Source: Arthrobacter terricola | GTDB taxonomy: Bacteria > Actinomycetota > Actinomycetes > Actinomycetales > Micrococcaceae | Assembly: GCF_004354015.1 (NCBI RefSeq) | Contig: NZ_SMRU01000003.1 | Span: forward strand, 124,001 to 188,000 | Length of the DNA stretch: 64,000 bases | Reading direction: 5' to 3' | Part shown: positions 35,670 through 44,580 of the stretch, piece by piece | Layout of the letters: each line of letters begins with the position of its first letter | Position numbering within the stretch: position 1 is the stretch's first letter | Notes under the pieces: model-generated | What the model saw: the letters and a program-made list of their open reading frames with translations, nothing else | Databases searched by the model: none | What the model was told of the DNA's origin: nothing | Program-made: the position numbers and the translations under genes

Positions 35670-36481
35670 GACGCCACCTGGCTTTCGCTGGCATTCCGGT
35701 TTGCCGATTCCGATTCCTGGATGATGTGCAAAAAGGCCTTCTCGAGATCATGGCTTCGGCCGCGTTCGCTCAATTCCGTCGGGCTGAGTTGCGCAAGCAG
35801 TAAACCGTCGCGGAGCAGGAGCAGCGAGGAACAGTGCGAGGCCTCCTCCATGACATGGCTGGAGACGATCAAGGTGGTTCCCGTTGCAGCCATCGCGGCG
35901 AACCGGTCCCACAGTTCAGCGCGCAGCACCGGGTCCAGGCCGACGGTTGGTTCATCCAGCACCAACAATTGCGGATGGGAGACCAGCGCGCACGCGAGCG
36001 AGACGCGACTGAATTCGCCGCCGGACAGGCTGGCCGTCTTTTGCCGGGCCAGTTTTTCGAGCCCGACGGCGGCAATCGCCTCAGCTGCGTCACTTGCCTT
36101 GGCGTCGTGCATGGCGCCGAAGTACCTGACGTTCGCTTCGACGCTGAGGTCCGGGTAGACGCTTGGAGCCTGGGTGACGTATCCGACGACGTGCCGCAGT
36201 GAGGGCGTCCCGGCCGGCCGGCCCAAGACCTCAATGGCTCCGGCCCTCAGCCGTTGGACCCCTACAACGGCGCGCATCAACGTGGTCTTGCCGCTTCCGG
36301 AAGGGCCGAGCAAGCCCGTGATGCGACCGGGTTCAATGGCGAAGTCGATGCCGCGAAGGATCTTCTTGCGGCCACGGGTCACATGCACGCCAGTTGCTTT
36401 GACAGCCGCGGGACCGGTTGGCTTGGCTCGTCCCGACGTGCTGTTTACCGATGTGCTGTTTCCCGAACTGCTGTGGGACAT
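35666..36481 (-). CDS. ABC exporter ATP-binding protein
   Basis: 271 aa. Walker A GPSGSGKT at 59-66, Q-loop GYVTQAPSVYPDLSVEANVRYFGAM, signature SLSGGE, Walker B LLVLDEPTVGLDP and H-loop SSHVMEEA, all intact. The first 25 residues are a Ser/Thr/Asn-rich extension absent from most homologues. First gene of the TetR-regulated exporter operon; its ATG lies 16 bp from the operator. Confidence 0.94.
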   Translation of the reverse strand: MSHSSSGNSTSVNSTSGRAKPTGPAAVKATGVHVTRGRKKILRGIDFAIEPGRITGLLGPSGSGKTTLMRAVVGVQRLRAGAIEVLGRPAGTPSLRHVVGYVTQAPSVYPDLSVEANVRYFGAMHDAKASDAAEAIAAVGLEKLARQKTASLSGGEFSRVSLACALVSHPQLLVLDEPTVGLDPVLRAELWDRFAAMAATGTTLIVSSHVMEEASHCSSLLLLRDGLLLAQLSPTELSERGRSHDLEKAFLHIIQESESANRNASESQVAS

Positions 36482-36496
36482 CCCGGCCTCCCGATA

Positions 36497-36550
36497 CGTT
36501 TATTCATCAGGTGATGAATAAACGGTATGCCCCGCCTCCAGGCCCGTCAA
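36497..36550 (-). promoter_or_regulatory. Promoter and palindromic TetR operator of the ABC exporter operon
   Basis: On the minus strand: -35 TTGACG (complement of 36545-36550), exactly 17 bp, -10 TACCGT (complement of 36522-36527). A perfect palindrome with 13-bp arms (CGTTTATTCATCA and its complement) spans 36497-36524 with a 2-bp centre, overlapping the -10 and start point. AT-rich against the 65% GC background. Confidence 0.75.
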
Positions 36551-36590
36551 CCAAGAGGGCCGCCAAATATTGATTTGCCCAAATCCTTGA

Positions 36591-36767
36591 ATCTTGTGGT
36601 CCCAATCACTTAGGTTCGAAATCAGCCGTGTCGTTGGGGTGCGGATGGGTCCAGGGGGAAACGCGCAATTGGCTGCTCTGGGAATCAAGACCATCCATGA
36701 ACTCGGTAGCAAGATCTTCGCAGCCACAGGTGCTCTGACCGCCCGGCATGGGGTGGCGGGCGGGTAG
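36591..36767 (+). pseudogene. Possible remnant of a DNA polymerase IV (DinB)-like gene
   Basis: A 58-codon open stretch ends at TAG 36765. Its middle reads VRMGPGGNAQLAALGIKTIHEL, which looks like the helix-hairpin-helix 'GxGPxTxxxLxALGIxTIxxL' segment of Y-family polymerases. No start, catalytic palm or little-finger domain is nearby. Could be chance resemblance. Confidence 0.25.
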
Positions 36768-36789
36768 CGCTTGTGGCCGACCGGCTGTT

Positions 36790-36856
36790 GAGCCACGCCA
36801 TGGCAGGATGACCAGCCGTTCGCGGCCAGGGGCTTCCTTTGTTCATGGCGTGGCTC
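36790..36856. repeat. 13-bp perfect inverted repeat with 41-bp centre
   Basis: GAGCCACGCCATG (36790-36802) and CATGGCGTGGCTC (36844-36856). Located in the gene-free stretch before proS. Could be a hairpin in the proS leader or the ends of a small element. Confidence 0.55.
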
Positions 36857-37003
36857 GACTGCGTTTACGCCCGGCGCCAGGGTGTTCGCGGCGGGCGACG
36901 ACGCCGAAAGGGCGGCTGGAACGGCAAGGGGCCGGGTTGCGAGCCGGTAGATTGGTACACAGTAGTTTTTGCCAGCTCTTGCCATAGAAACGGATTCTGA
37001 CCC

Positions 37004-38815
37004 GTGATCCTTCGCCTCTCCCAGCTTTTCCTGCGCACCTTGCGTGAAGATCCCGTCGACGCCGAAGTCGCCAGCCACAAACTCCTGGTCCGTGCCGGCT
37101 ACATCCGGCGTGCCGCGCCAGGCATTTACACGTGGTTGCCGCTGGGTTTGAGCGTCCTGCGCAAGGTCGAAGAGATCATCCGGGAGGAAATGGCTGCCAT
37201 CGGAGCGCAGGAAGTCCACTTCCCCGCTCTGCTGCCCAGGGAACCGTATGAGGCCACGAATCGCTGGACCGAGTACGGCGAAGGGCTGTTCCGCCTCCAG
37301 GACCGCAAGGGTGCCGACTACTTGCTCGCCCCCACCCACGAGGAAATGTTCACCCTCCTGGTCAAGGACCTGTACTCCTCGTACAAGGACCTCCCGCTGA
37401 GCCTGTACCAGATCCAGAACAAGTACCGCGACGAAGCGCGCCCCCGGGCAGGCCTCCTCCGCGGACGCGAATTCATCATGAAGGACTCGTACTCGTTCGA
37501 CGTCGACGACGCCGGACTGGACGCCAGCTACGCCGCCCACCGTGCCGCGTACTTGAGGATCTTCGACCGTCTCGGCCTGGAAGTCATCCCCGTAACCGCC
37601 ACCGCGGGCGCCATGGGCGGCTCCAAGAGCGAAGAATTCCTGCACCCGACCGAAGTCGGCGAAGACACCTTCGTGCGGTCTGCGGGCGGTTATGCGGCAA
37701 ACGTCGAGGCCGTGACCACGGTGGTCCCGGCCGACATCGACTTCAGCAACGCCCCCGCGGCCCGCGTCCTGGACACCCCGGACACGCCCACCATCGATAC
37801 TTTGGTGGCCGCGTCCAACGAGCTCGCGCCCCGCAGCGATTCCGACGGCGGCGCTTGGACTGCCGCCGACACGCTCAAGAACGTCGTACTCGCCGTCACG
37901 CTGCCCACGAAGGAACGCCAGATCGTCGTCATCGGCGTCCCCGGCGACCGCGCCGTCGACTTGAAGCGTGTCGAAGCGAACATCGGCGCCTTCCTTCCGA
38001 TTGCCGGCGAGATCGGCCTTGAGGCCGCCAACGAAGAAGACCTGAAGAAAATCCCCCAACTTGTCAAGGGATACATCGGCCCCGGCCTGTCCCTCGACGA
38101 ACCGGTCCTTGGCCTCGAGGGTTCCAGCAAGTTGCTCTTCCTCGTGGACCCGCGCATCGTGTCCGGCACCAGCTGGGTCACCGGCGCCAATCAAGACGGC
38201 AAGCACGTCTTCGGCCTTGTCGCCGGACGCGACTTCGCCTGGGACGGCGTCATCGAATGCACGGAGGTCCGCGCGGGAGACGAAGCCCCTGACGGTTCCG
38301 GTCCGCTCGAGACCGCCCGCGGCATCGAAATGGGACACATTTTCCAGCTCGGCCGCAAGTACGCCGAAGCCTTGGACCTGAAGGTCCTGGACCAGAACGG
38401 CAAACAGGTCGTCGTCACCATGGGCTCCTACGGAGTGGGCGTCACCCGCGCCGTGGCCGCCCTTGCCGAATCGAACAACGACGAACGCGGCTTGGTCTGG
38501 CCCCGCTCGGTGGCCCCGGCGGATGTCCACGTCGTCGCCGTCGGACGTGGCGAGGAGATTTTCGCGGCTGCCGAGAAGCTCTCCGCCGAACTCAACGCTG
38601 CCGGGCTGGACGTCATCTATGACGACCGTCCCAAGGTCTCGCCCGGCGTCAAGTTCGGCGACGCCGAACTCGTCGGCGTCCCCACGATTCTTGCGGTTGG
38701 CCGCGGACTCGCGGAAGGCGTCGTCGAAATTAAGGACCGCCGCACCGGTGACGCGGAAAATGTCGCAGTCGAGAAGGCAGTCGACTACGTGGTTAACGCC
38801 GTCCGCCAGAAGTGA
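37004..38815 (+). CDS. proS: Prolyl-tRNA synthetase
   Basis: Class II aminoacyl-tRNA synthetase, 603 aa from GTG 37004, bacterial type with the editing (INS/YbaK) domain between motifs 2 and 3 (about residues 225-400). Motif 1 [26 protein letters not shown], motif 2 [26 protein letters not shown], motif 3 [16 protein letters not shown]-terminal anticodon-binding domain has DVHVVAVGR. Stop overlaps the next gene by GTGA. Confidence 0.97.
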   Translation: MILRLSQLFLRTLREDPVDAEVASHKLLVRAGYIRRAAPGIYTWLPLGLSVLRKVEEIIREEMAAIGAQEVHFPALLPREPYEATNRWTEYGEGLFRLQDRKGADYLLAPTHEEMFTLLVKDLYSSYKDLPLSLYQIQNKYRDEARPRAGLLRGREFIMKDSYSFDVDDAGLDASYAAHRAAYLRIFDRLGLEVIPVTATAGAMGGSKSEEFLHPTEVGEDTFVRSAGGYAANVEAVTTVVPADIDFSNAPAARVLDTPDTPTIDTLVAASNELAPRSDSDGGAWTAADTLKNVVLAVTLPTKERQIVVIGVPGDRAVDLKRVEANIGAFLPIAGEIGLEAANEEDLKKIPQLVKGYIGPGLSLDEPVLGLEGSSKLLFLVDPRIVSGTSWVTGANQDGKHVFGLVAGRDFAWDGVIECTEVRAGDEAPDGSGPLETARGIEMGHIFQLGRKYAEALDLKVLDQNGKQVVVTMGSYGVGVTRAVAALAESNNDERGLVWPRSVAPADVHVVAVGRGEEIFAAAEKLSAELNAAGLDVIYDDRPKVSPGVKFGDAELVGVPTILAVGRGLAEGVVEIKDRRTGDAENVAVEKAVDYVVNAVRQK

Positions 38816-39606
38816 TCTCCGGCTTCGAATCCATCCAGCTCGGCACGATCATCATGATCGTGGTGGCTGGATTCGCGGCCGGCTGGGTTGACGCCGTGGT
38901 AGGGGGCGGGGGACTGATCCAGCTCCCCGCCTTGCTCCTGGTCCCCGGAATCGCTCCGGTCCAGGCGCTTGCCACCAACAAGATGGGTTCCATTTTCGGC
39001 ACGGCAACCAGCGCCACGACGTACTACCGCAGGGTTGGCCCGGACCTCAAGACTGCCATACCCATGGCCGTGATCGCCCTTGCAGGAAGCTTCGGCGGGG
39101 CAGTCCTCGCGGCGAATCTTCCCGCCAGCGTGTTCAAACCGATCATCGTGGTGGCCCTGATCGCCGTCGCGGTCTTCACAGCGCTGCGGCCCAACGCGGG
39201 CGAGCTGACCGCGCTGCGCCACCAAGGCCACCGGCACTATGTGGTGGCCTGCGCGATCGGGGCTGTCATTGGGTTCTACGACGGACTCATTGGCCCCGGA
39301 ACGGGATCGTTCCTGGTCATCGCCCTCGTTTCCGCCATGGGCTATGCCTTCCTCGAGGCGAGTGCCAAAGCGAAGATCGTCAACATGGCCACCAACGCCG
39401 GGGCGCTTTTGTTCTTCCTCCCACATGGATCGTTGTTGTGGGGGATCGGCATCATGCTTGGCTTGGCCAACATGGCGGGCGGATACCTTGGGGCCAGGAC
39501 AGCGGTGAAGAAGGGCAGCCGCTTTGTGCGGCTGGTGTTCCTGATCGTGGTTGCCGCGTTGATCATCAAGCTGGGCATCGATGTGTGGAACGACTATTCG
39601 GCGTAG
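38812..39606 (+). CDS. TauE/SafE-family membrane exporter
   Basis: 264 aa from GTG 38812 (GTGA overlap with proS). Two repeated halves of four membrane helices, each beginning with the family motif: [19 protein letters not shown] and [19 protein letters not shown]. Family members move sulfite, sulfoacetate or other anions; substrate not readable here. Translational coupling to proS looks incidental. Confidence 0.9.
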   Translation: MISGFESIQLGTIIMIVVAGFAAGWVDAVVGGGGLIQLPALLLVPGIAPVQALATNKMGSIFGTATSATTYYRRVGPDLKTAIPMAVIALAGSFGGAVLAANLPASVFKPIIVVALIAVAVFTALRPNAGELTALRHQGHRHYVVACAIGAVIGFYDGLIGPGTGSFLVIALVSAMGYAFLEASAKAKIVNMATNAGALLFFLPHGSLLWGIGIMLGLANMAGGYLGARTAVKKGSRFVRLVFLIVVAALIIKLGIDVWNDYSA

Positions 39607-39615
39607 CATGCACCC

Positions 39616-41079
39616 ATGTGGGCGGATTCCGACGACTATGAGCGAGCGCTCGAGCGGGCCCGGGAGCATACGAGGAAGTGGCTGGAGGCCTTGCCGGAGC
39701 GGATAGTCCGGCCGAGCGCCACAGCCGACGAGGTCAAGCAACGCTTCGGCGGGCCATTGCCGGAAACCGGACTTGATGCGGCCGCGGTGGTTGATTTCCT
39801 CGCCGAGAACGCGGAACCCGGATTGATGGCGATGCAGTCCGGGCGATTCTTCGGTTGGGTTATAGGCGGCACAGTTCCGGCCGCCATGGCCGCGGATTGG
39901 CTGGTGTCCGCCTGGGACCAAAACTCCGGCCTGTGCTTTGCGTCTCCGTCTACCGCGGGGATCGAAGAGGCGGCCGGGGAATGGCTCCTTGAGCTGCTCA
40001 ACCTTCCGCCAGGGTCCGACGTCGGGTTCGCCACCGGCGCGAGCATGGCCAACTTCACCGCACTTGCCGCGGCCCGATGGCGCCAGCTCGCCAATGCCGG
40101 ATGGGACGTCAATGCGGACGGACTCCAGGGCGCTCCGAAAGTACGCGTCCTCGCAGGGGCCGAGCGGCACGACAGCCTGGACATGGCCCTGCGGTTCCTG
40201 GGGCTGGGAGCGCCCGAACTTGTGCCGGCAGACGGCCAAGGAAGAATCGACCCCACCGCGCTCCGCAGCACCCTTGAATCCGGCCCGCAGGACGCTCCGG
40301 CGATAGTCTGCCTCCAAGCGGGAAACCTGCATTCCGGGGCCTTTGATCCTTTTCCGGCGGCGATCTCGGCTGCCCGGGACTACGGTGCCTGGGTCCATGT
40401 GGACGGGGCATTCGGCTTGTGGGCAGCAGCGGTTCCCGGGCTTCGGCACTTGACGGAAGGAGTCGAGTTGGCCGATTCCTGGGGGACCGATGCGCATAAG
40501 ACACTCAACGTGCCGTACGACGCGGGAATCGTGGCGGTCCGCGACGCCGCCGCACTCCGATCCGGGATCGGCATGCACGCCGTCTACCTCATGCAGGACG
40601 ACCACGGACCTGCGGATCCGATGGAGAAGGTCCCCGAACTATCCCGAAGGGCCAGGGGAGTGCCGGTCTGGGCGGCCTTGCGCTCCCTAGGGTCCGACGG
40701 CGTGCGGCAGCTTGTGGCCGGTCGCGCGGATTGTGCCGCGGAACTGGGCCATCGGCTTGCCGGGGTGCCGGGCGTTGAGGGCCTCAACGACGTGGTGTTT
40801 ACGCAGCTTTCCCTGGCTTTTGGTTCGGACGAGAGGACACGTGCCGTGACGGACTACGTCATGGCAGCTACGAGGACGCTGCCTGCCCGGGCTCGGGCAG
40901 TTGGTGCGCCGAGGGCAGCCCGTCCAGTGTCCGTCCGGCGAGGGTGCTCGCAACCCACAACGAGCGGGCGAGGTCGCCGTCGTGCCCGGGTTTTCCCGCG
41001 TACCACAGCGCATTTTCCACTTCGCGGACGAGGCTCCACTGCCGGGCCACTTCGCTGTCCAAGCCGGCCGCGGCACTGA
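39616..41079 (+). CDS. PLP-dependent decarboxylase (group II) with replaced C-terminus
   Basis: 487 aa as an open frame; ATG 39616 sits 6 nt after TAGCAT. Pyridoxal-dependent decarboxylase fold: GFATGASMANFTALAAARW, AGAERHDSLDMALRFLG, HVDGAFGLWAA and the PLP lysine in DAHKTLNVPYDAG. Normal homology stops near residue 420 (FGSDERTRAVTDYV). From there the protein is Arg/Pro-rich and antisense to the convergent APH gene for about 210 bp. The usual C-terminal strand block of about 50-60 residues (R-x-S-x-x-W) is missing. Could be an inactivated gene or a recently truncated but functional one; substrate (aromatic amino acid?) unknown. Confidence 0.8.
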   Translation: MWADSDDYERALERAREHTRKWLEALPERIVRPSATADEVKQRFGGPLPETGLDAAAVVDFLAENAEPGLMAMQSGRFFGWVIGGTVPAAMAADWLVSAWDQNSGLCFASPSTAGIEEAAGEWLLELLNLPPGSDVGFATGASMANFTALAAARWRQLANAGWDVNADGLQGAPKVRVLAGAERHDSLDMALRFLGLGAPELVPADGQGRIDPTALRSTLESGPQDAPAIVCLQAGNLHSGAFDPFPAAISAARDYGAWVHVDGAFGLWAAAVPGLRHLTEGVELADSWGTDAHKTLNVPYDAGIVAVRDAAALRSGIGMHAVYLMQDDHGPADPMEKVPELSRRARGVPVWAALRSLGSDGVRQLVAGRADCAAELGHRLAGVPGVEGLNDVVFTQLSLAFGSDERTRAVTDYVMAATRTLPARARAVGAPRAARPVSVRRGCSQPTTSGRGRRRARVFPRTTAHFPLRGRGSTAGPLRCPSRPRH

Positions 41080-41890
41080 AATCGGCGCACCGTTCAAGGA
41101 GCGCGAGTTCCGGCGCCGTCGTGGAAAGGTCGCGGATGCGGTTCCACAGGATGGGCGCAACGGCGAATTCGGCTTCACCGATCATCGGCTGCGGATCAAT
41201 TGCCACATATCGGGTCTTTCCGTTGGAGGCGCCTCCCACGAGGTGAGGGAGGATGTTCATGAAGTGCAGATCGCAATGCACCAGGACATCCCTGCCGGCC
41301 CGCCGTCCCACCGCGCCCCGCGTCTGGCACACTTCCAGCGCGGCTTCGAGGAGCCAGCGGGGGAAGGGCTGGCCGCTTTGCTCCCAGTCCGCCGGCAGGT
41401 CGTCGCTCAAGCGTTCGGCGTGCGCGGCGATGTGGTCGAACTCCCGCCATTCCGGGCTGGCGTCTGGTTCGATGCTGAGTTCCTTGATAATCGCGCCCCA
41501 GGCGTCGCGGGCATCGTCGATGGGGGCGCTGTGGAGCCAGTTCCCGGCGTCGAGGCGTTCCAGGAGCATCGAACACGAGGCGGGATCGGCGTCGTGCATC
41601 CGTACCGCGCCTGCACCGTCCCAGAGGGCGAGCGCATGGCTCTCAAGAAGGGCCTCCGGGTGCGGGAACGCGATCTTGAGCACTGAGCGGTTTCCGTGGT
41701 GGAGAACGGGGACAACAATGCCGCCGTGGCCGTTCCATGGTTCGGCGCCTGGTTCCAGGTCCACGGACAATTGCCACCGGTCCAAACCGGAATCGATCAA
41801 TCCGGGCAGGCGGGAAAGCCATGCGCGCCCCTCCGCCGTGCGGGAGTAGCGTGCCCGGAGATCGCTCGGAATGGAAACGGAGGTAGTCAT
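40868..41890 (-). CDS. Aminoglycoside/hydroxyurea phosphotransferase-like kinase
   Basis: 340 aa from ATG 41890; a TTG at 41908 is an alternative. Matches the APH(6)/hydroxyurea-kinase type: NGHGGIVVPVL near the N-terminus, catalytic HCDLHFMNILP, and IDPQPMIGEAEFAVAPILWNR with the metal-binding Asp. Might phosphorylate streptomycin-like compounds, but environmental members have unknown substrates; resistance should not be assumed. -10-like TAGTCT 7 nt upstream of the ATG suggests leaderless translation. Its 3' end overlaps the decarboxylase frame by 212 bp. Confidence 0.85.
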   Translation of the reverse strand: MTTSVSIPSDLRARYSRTAEGRAWLSRLPGLIDSGLDRWQLSVDLEPGAEPWNGHGGIVVPVLHHGNRSVLKIAFPHPEALLESHALALWDGAGAVRMHDADPASCSMLLERLDAGNWLHSAPIDDARDAWGAIIKELSIEPDASPEWREFDHIAAHAERLSDDLPADWEQSGQPFPRWLLEAALEVCQTRGAVGRRAGRDVLVHCDLHFMNILPHLVGGASNGKTRYVAIDPQPMIGEAEFAVAPILWNRIRDLSTTAPELALLERCADFSAAAGLDSEVARQWSLVREVENALWYAGKPGHDGDLARSLWVASTLAGRTLDGLPSAHQLPEPGQAASS

Positions 41891-41928
41891 TACCGCCAGA
41901 CTACCCAAACGGGTCGCCCGCTGGTTCA

Positions 41929-41985
41929 GACCACTCCGGAAGAACAGTTCGGACCACTCCGGTGGAGCCGTTTAGACCACTCCGG
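41929..41985. repeat. Three direct repeats GACCACTCCGG at 23-bp period
   Basis: Identical 11-bp copies start at 41929, 41952 and 41975. The last copy encodes the final residues of the VIT1 protein; the other two lie past its stop, towards the APH gene start. Bases between copies are only loosely similar. Confidence 0.85.
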
Positions 41986-42700
41986 TAGAACCCAGCAGGC
42001 TTCCGATGATGAACGTCGCGGCTAGGGCGAGCGCGCCGCCGATCACAACCCGCACAGCGGCACGGGTCTTCGAACTGCCGCCGATCCATGCTCCGATGGC
42101 GCCGGTGACAGCCAGCGCCACCAGGACTGAAATGAAGGTCAACGGGACCCGCACGCCGGGCGGCGGGAGGAGGATCGCGAGCATGGGCAGGACCGCGCCC
42201 AGAGTGAAGGCGATGGCTGAGGCGAAGGCTGCGTGCCAGGGGCTCACGATGTCGTCTTCGTCGATGTTCAATTCGGCGGAAAGGTGCGCGGCCAAGGCAT
42301 CGTGCTCGGTGAGTTCCAGCGCGACCTTCCGCGCGGTATCCGGGCTCAGGCCCTTGGAACGGTAGATGGCCGTGAGTTCTGCCAGTTCCTCCTCGGGCTG
42401 CTCTTCGAGCTCCCGGCGCTCCTTCTCGATGAGGGCTTTCTGGCTGTCGCTTTGGCTGCTGACGGAGACGTACTCTCCGAGCGCCATGGACACCGCACCG
42501 CCTACGAGGCCTGCCGCGCCGGCGGCGAGGATCGCACCCGTGCTCGTGGTGGCTCCTGCGACACCGACCACGATCGCGGCAACGGAGACGATTCCGTCGT
42601 TGGCGCCAAGGACGCCTGCGCGGAGCCAATTGAGCCGATGGGCGAGGTCGTTGGCGTGGGGTTCGTTTTCGTGCAGAGCTGCAGTTTCGATGGAAGCCAT
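41972..42700 (-). CDS. VIT1/CCC1-family Fe2+/Mn2+ transporter
   Basis: 242 aa from ATG 42700 (TTG 42712 possible). N-terminal helix pair with NWLRAGVLGANDGIVSVAAIVVGVAGA, then GAVSMALGEYVSVSSQSDSQKALIEKER, a Glu-rich cytoplasmic metal-binding region (EEQPEEELAELTAIYR...LTEHDALAAHLSAELNIDEDD), and three C-terminal helices ending GSTGVV. Full-length membrane domain of the family without the fused ferritin domain. Exports or stores iron/manganese. Confidence 0.93.
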   Translation of the reverse strand: MASIETAALHENEPHANDLAHRLNWLRAGVLGANDGIVSVAAIVVGVAGATTSTGAILAAGAAGLVGGAVSMALGEYVSVSSQSDSQKALIEKERRELEEQPEEELAELTAIYRSKGLSPDTARKVALELTEHDALAAHLSAELNIDEDDIVSPWHAAFASAIAFTLGAVLPMLAILLPPPGVRVPLTFISVLVALAVTGAIGAWIGGSSKTRAAVRVVIGGALALAATFIIGSLLGSTGVV

Positions 42701-42751
42701 GCTACTAGCCAAGCACTCGTGCCCGGGAGCCGCTAGGAAAGAAAGGCTTTC

Positions 42752-43864
42752 CTATGGAGCCGGCGTGCTTGTAGGCAGGGGCGGCAGTTCGGCGTCGTCC
42801 ACCGGGAGTCCAGCGAATGGACCCGGTTGTGTGCCCCAGGCCTCGCTGCGCTTCGCGGTCTCGAGCAGGACGCCGAGCGCCCATTGGCGGGTGGTGCCGT
42901 CCGAGAGTGCCACGAGGTCGGCGTAGGCCTCCAGCGAACTGGCCTCCATGCCCCCCAGTGCCGCTGCTGGCTTCGACTGGAACGTGACCGGCAGCCTGTA
43001 GCCGGCTTCACGCGGCGGGGTGACTACACAATGCAAGCGGCCTTGGTCCTCCGCAGCCCGGAGCAATTCCTGGTGCCGGGCGAGCCACGTGGCCGCGGTT
43101 GCGGACGATTTCGCATCCAGTTTGGTCACGGCCACCTGGTACGCGTAGACCGCCTCTTGTTCGGAACTGACCACGGCGGCCAGGGCATTGGGGAGGTCCG
43201 CCCGCGAACCGGATCCGGTGGCCGGCGTGGCAGCTGCCGAGGCCTCCGGCTGGGGAGGGCAACTCGGAAAGGCGGTGGGGGCGGGAACCGCCTCCACTGT
43301 CGCCGTCGGTTGCGGCAAGCCCCAGGCGGTTGCGAGCCGCGACGACTCCAGTAGTTGCGAGGTCCCGACGGCGGCGAGCAGCCGTGCGATGCCGCCGTCG
43401 GCTTTCCCGGCGTCAGCCAATCGGCGCGAAGCGCTTGAAGCGAGGGCGGCTACAAAGGACTCGCGCGTCGGGTGTTCCGGGCTTGCCGCGGGCGAGGAAG
43501 GTGCGGTGCTTGCGGTGCCGCTGCTCTTCATGCTCGACGACGGCGAGGGTGCAGAATCCGGCAACAAGGCCCTGCTTTGGGTTGTGAGCAAAGTAACGGT
43601 CGCGGCCAGGCCGCCGGAATCGGTTTCACTCCCTGCGCCGCGACCCGCCGCCGGTTCCAGGAGGGTCGCGCTGCGGACGAGGTCCTCGGTTGAATCCAGG
43701 GCTTCGGTACGGGCGGTCTGCGAGAACGGCACTGCTTGTGGTTTGCCTGTATTGCGCGGTACGAGCACTGATCCGACGCCCAGCACGAGCACTGCGAGCA
43801 AAGCCACAATGAGGGTTCTCGTCCATCGATGGCTTGGGGGTTTTTCGGCAGTCTCGTTCTTCAC
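42752..43864 (-). CDS. DUF4439 (ferritin-like) membrane-anchored protein
   Basis: 370 aa from GTG 43864. One membrane helix near residues 17-36 after a basic HRWTR stretch, a long Ser/Pro/Thr-rich region, and a C-terminal four-helix DUF4439 domain (LPNALAAVVSSEQEAVYAYQVAVTKLD, WLARHQELLRAAEDQG, SSLEAYADLVALSDGTTRQWALGVLLETAKR). Function unknown; the gene sits divergently next to rimP in many actinobacteria. Eight consecutive small linkers make the N-terminal half probably disordered and extracytoplasmic. Confidence 0.85.
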   Translation of the reverse strand: MKNETAEKPPSHRWTRTLIVALLAVLVLGVGSVLVPRNTGKPQAVPFSQTARTEALDSTEDLVRSATLLEPAAGRGAGSETDSGGLAATVTLLTTQSRALLPDSAPSPSSSMKSSGTASTAPSSPAASPEHPTRESFVAALASSASRRLADAGKADGGIARLLAAVGTSQLLESSRLATAWGLPQPTATVEAVPAPTAFPSCPPQPEASAAATPATGSGSRADLPNALAAVVSSEQEAVYAYQVAVTKLDAKSSATAATWLARHQELLRAAEDQGRLHCVVTPPREAGYRLPVTFQSKPAAALGGMEASSLEAYADLVALSDGTTRQWALGVLLETAKRSEAWGTQPGPFAGLPVDDAELPPLPTSTPAP

Positions 43865-43956
43865 AACAGACTATGGTGTCACGCCCGTGCACCACGCGGC
43901 CGCAAATGTCGTTAAGCTAGTAGTCACAACATCATCTATCGGGAGGCGGCTGGCCA

Positions 43957-44580
43957 GTGAGTCATTCGGAAGCCAGGACTTCATCAGACCCGGATCCGGC
44001 GAATCCAACAGAACGCGAGGTCCGCAACCCGGAAGAGAGCAGGCTGAGGGACCTCTTGGAACCCGCCGTCGTGGCAAATCGGCTGTACCTCGAGGATGTT
44101 GCCATCCAGGTCGCCGGCTCCCACCGCGTGGTACACGTGGTCATCGATCTTCCGCAGGAAGAAACCGGCGGCGTCAGCCTGGACGTCATCGCAGACATCT
44201 CCAGGGCACTATCGGACGTCATGGACAACGATCCCCAGGCCGATTCCCGGCCCTACGACCTCGAGGTGTCCTCGCCCGGCGTCGGACGGCCCCTCACTGA
44301 ACCGCGCCATTGGCACCGCGCCCGCGGACGCATGGTCAAGGTCAACGTGATCCAAGGGGACAACGTCACTGGCCGGATACAGTCAGTCGATGACGAAGGC
44401 GTCACGCTGGTTCCTGAGCAAGAGGTCAAAAAGGGGACCAAGCCCAAACAGGGCGAACCAGTAAAGATTCCTTTCGACAGGATCCGCCAGGGAAAAGTCG
44501 AAGTAGAGTTCAGCCACCTCCATGAGGCAGGGCTGGAAGACGACGAGAACGGACCTTCAGGGAGGCCAAATGGATATTGA
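43957..44580 (+). CDS. rimP: Ribosome maturation factor RimP
   Basis: 207 aa from GTG 43957. Needed for 30S assembly. N-terminal half [19 protein letters not shown], then [32 protein letters not shown] and the conserved [30 protein letters not shown]. The first 30 residues are a disordered actinobacterial extension. -10-like TAAGCT lies about 45 bp upstream. Stop overlaps nusA. Confidence 0.95.
   Translation: MSHSEARTSSDPDPANPTEREVRNPEESRLRDLLEPAVVANRLYLEDVAIQVAGSHRVVHVVIDLPQEETGGVSLDVIADISRALSDVMDNDPQADSRPYDLEVSSPGVGRPLTEPRHWHRARGRMVKVNVIQGDNVTGRIQSVDDEGVTLVPEQEVKKGTKPKQGEPVKIPFDRIRQGKVEVEFSHLHEAGLEDDENGPSGRPNGY

Larger units (their letters stand above)
36551..37003. other. Gap between ABC operon and proS (about 450 bp)
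   Basis: No intact gene recognised. It contains a short open stretch resembling a Y-family polymerase fragment (36591-36767), a 13-bp perfect inverted repeat (36790-36856), and presumably the proS promoter (TAGATT near 36947 as a possible -10). Longer open frames here on the minus strand are proS shadows. Confidence 0.4.

Noticed and set aside
36594..36609. TGTGG-N6-TCACT as a CRP site near 36.6 kb
   Set aside because: Two mismatches in the key positions and no suitable promoter nearby; too weak compared with the sites at 14643 and 9889.
37004..37020. T-box riboswitch before proS
   Set aside because: No specifier stem or AGGGTGGNACCGCG-type antiterminator sequence seen in the 450-bp leader.
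36500..38530. Long minus-strand open frame opposite proS
   Set aside because: Shadow of proS; no recognisable domains and no ribosome-binding site.
40868..41890. Calling the APH gene a streptomycin-resistance determinant
   Set aside because: Catalytic motifs fit the APH(6)/hydroxyurea family but substrate cannot be inferred from sequence, and many environmental homologues are not resistance genes.
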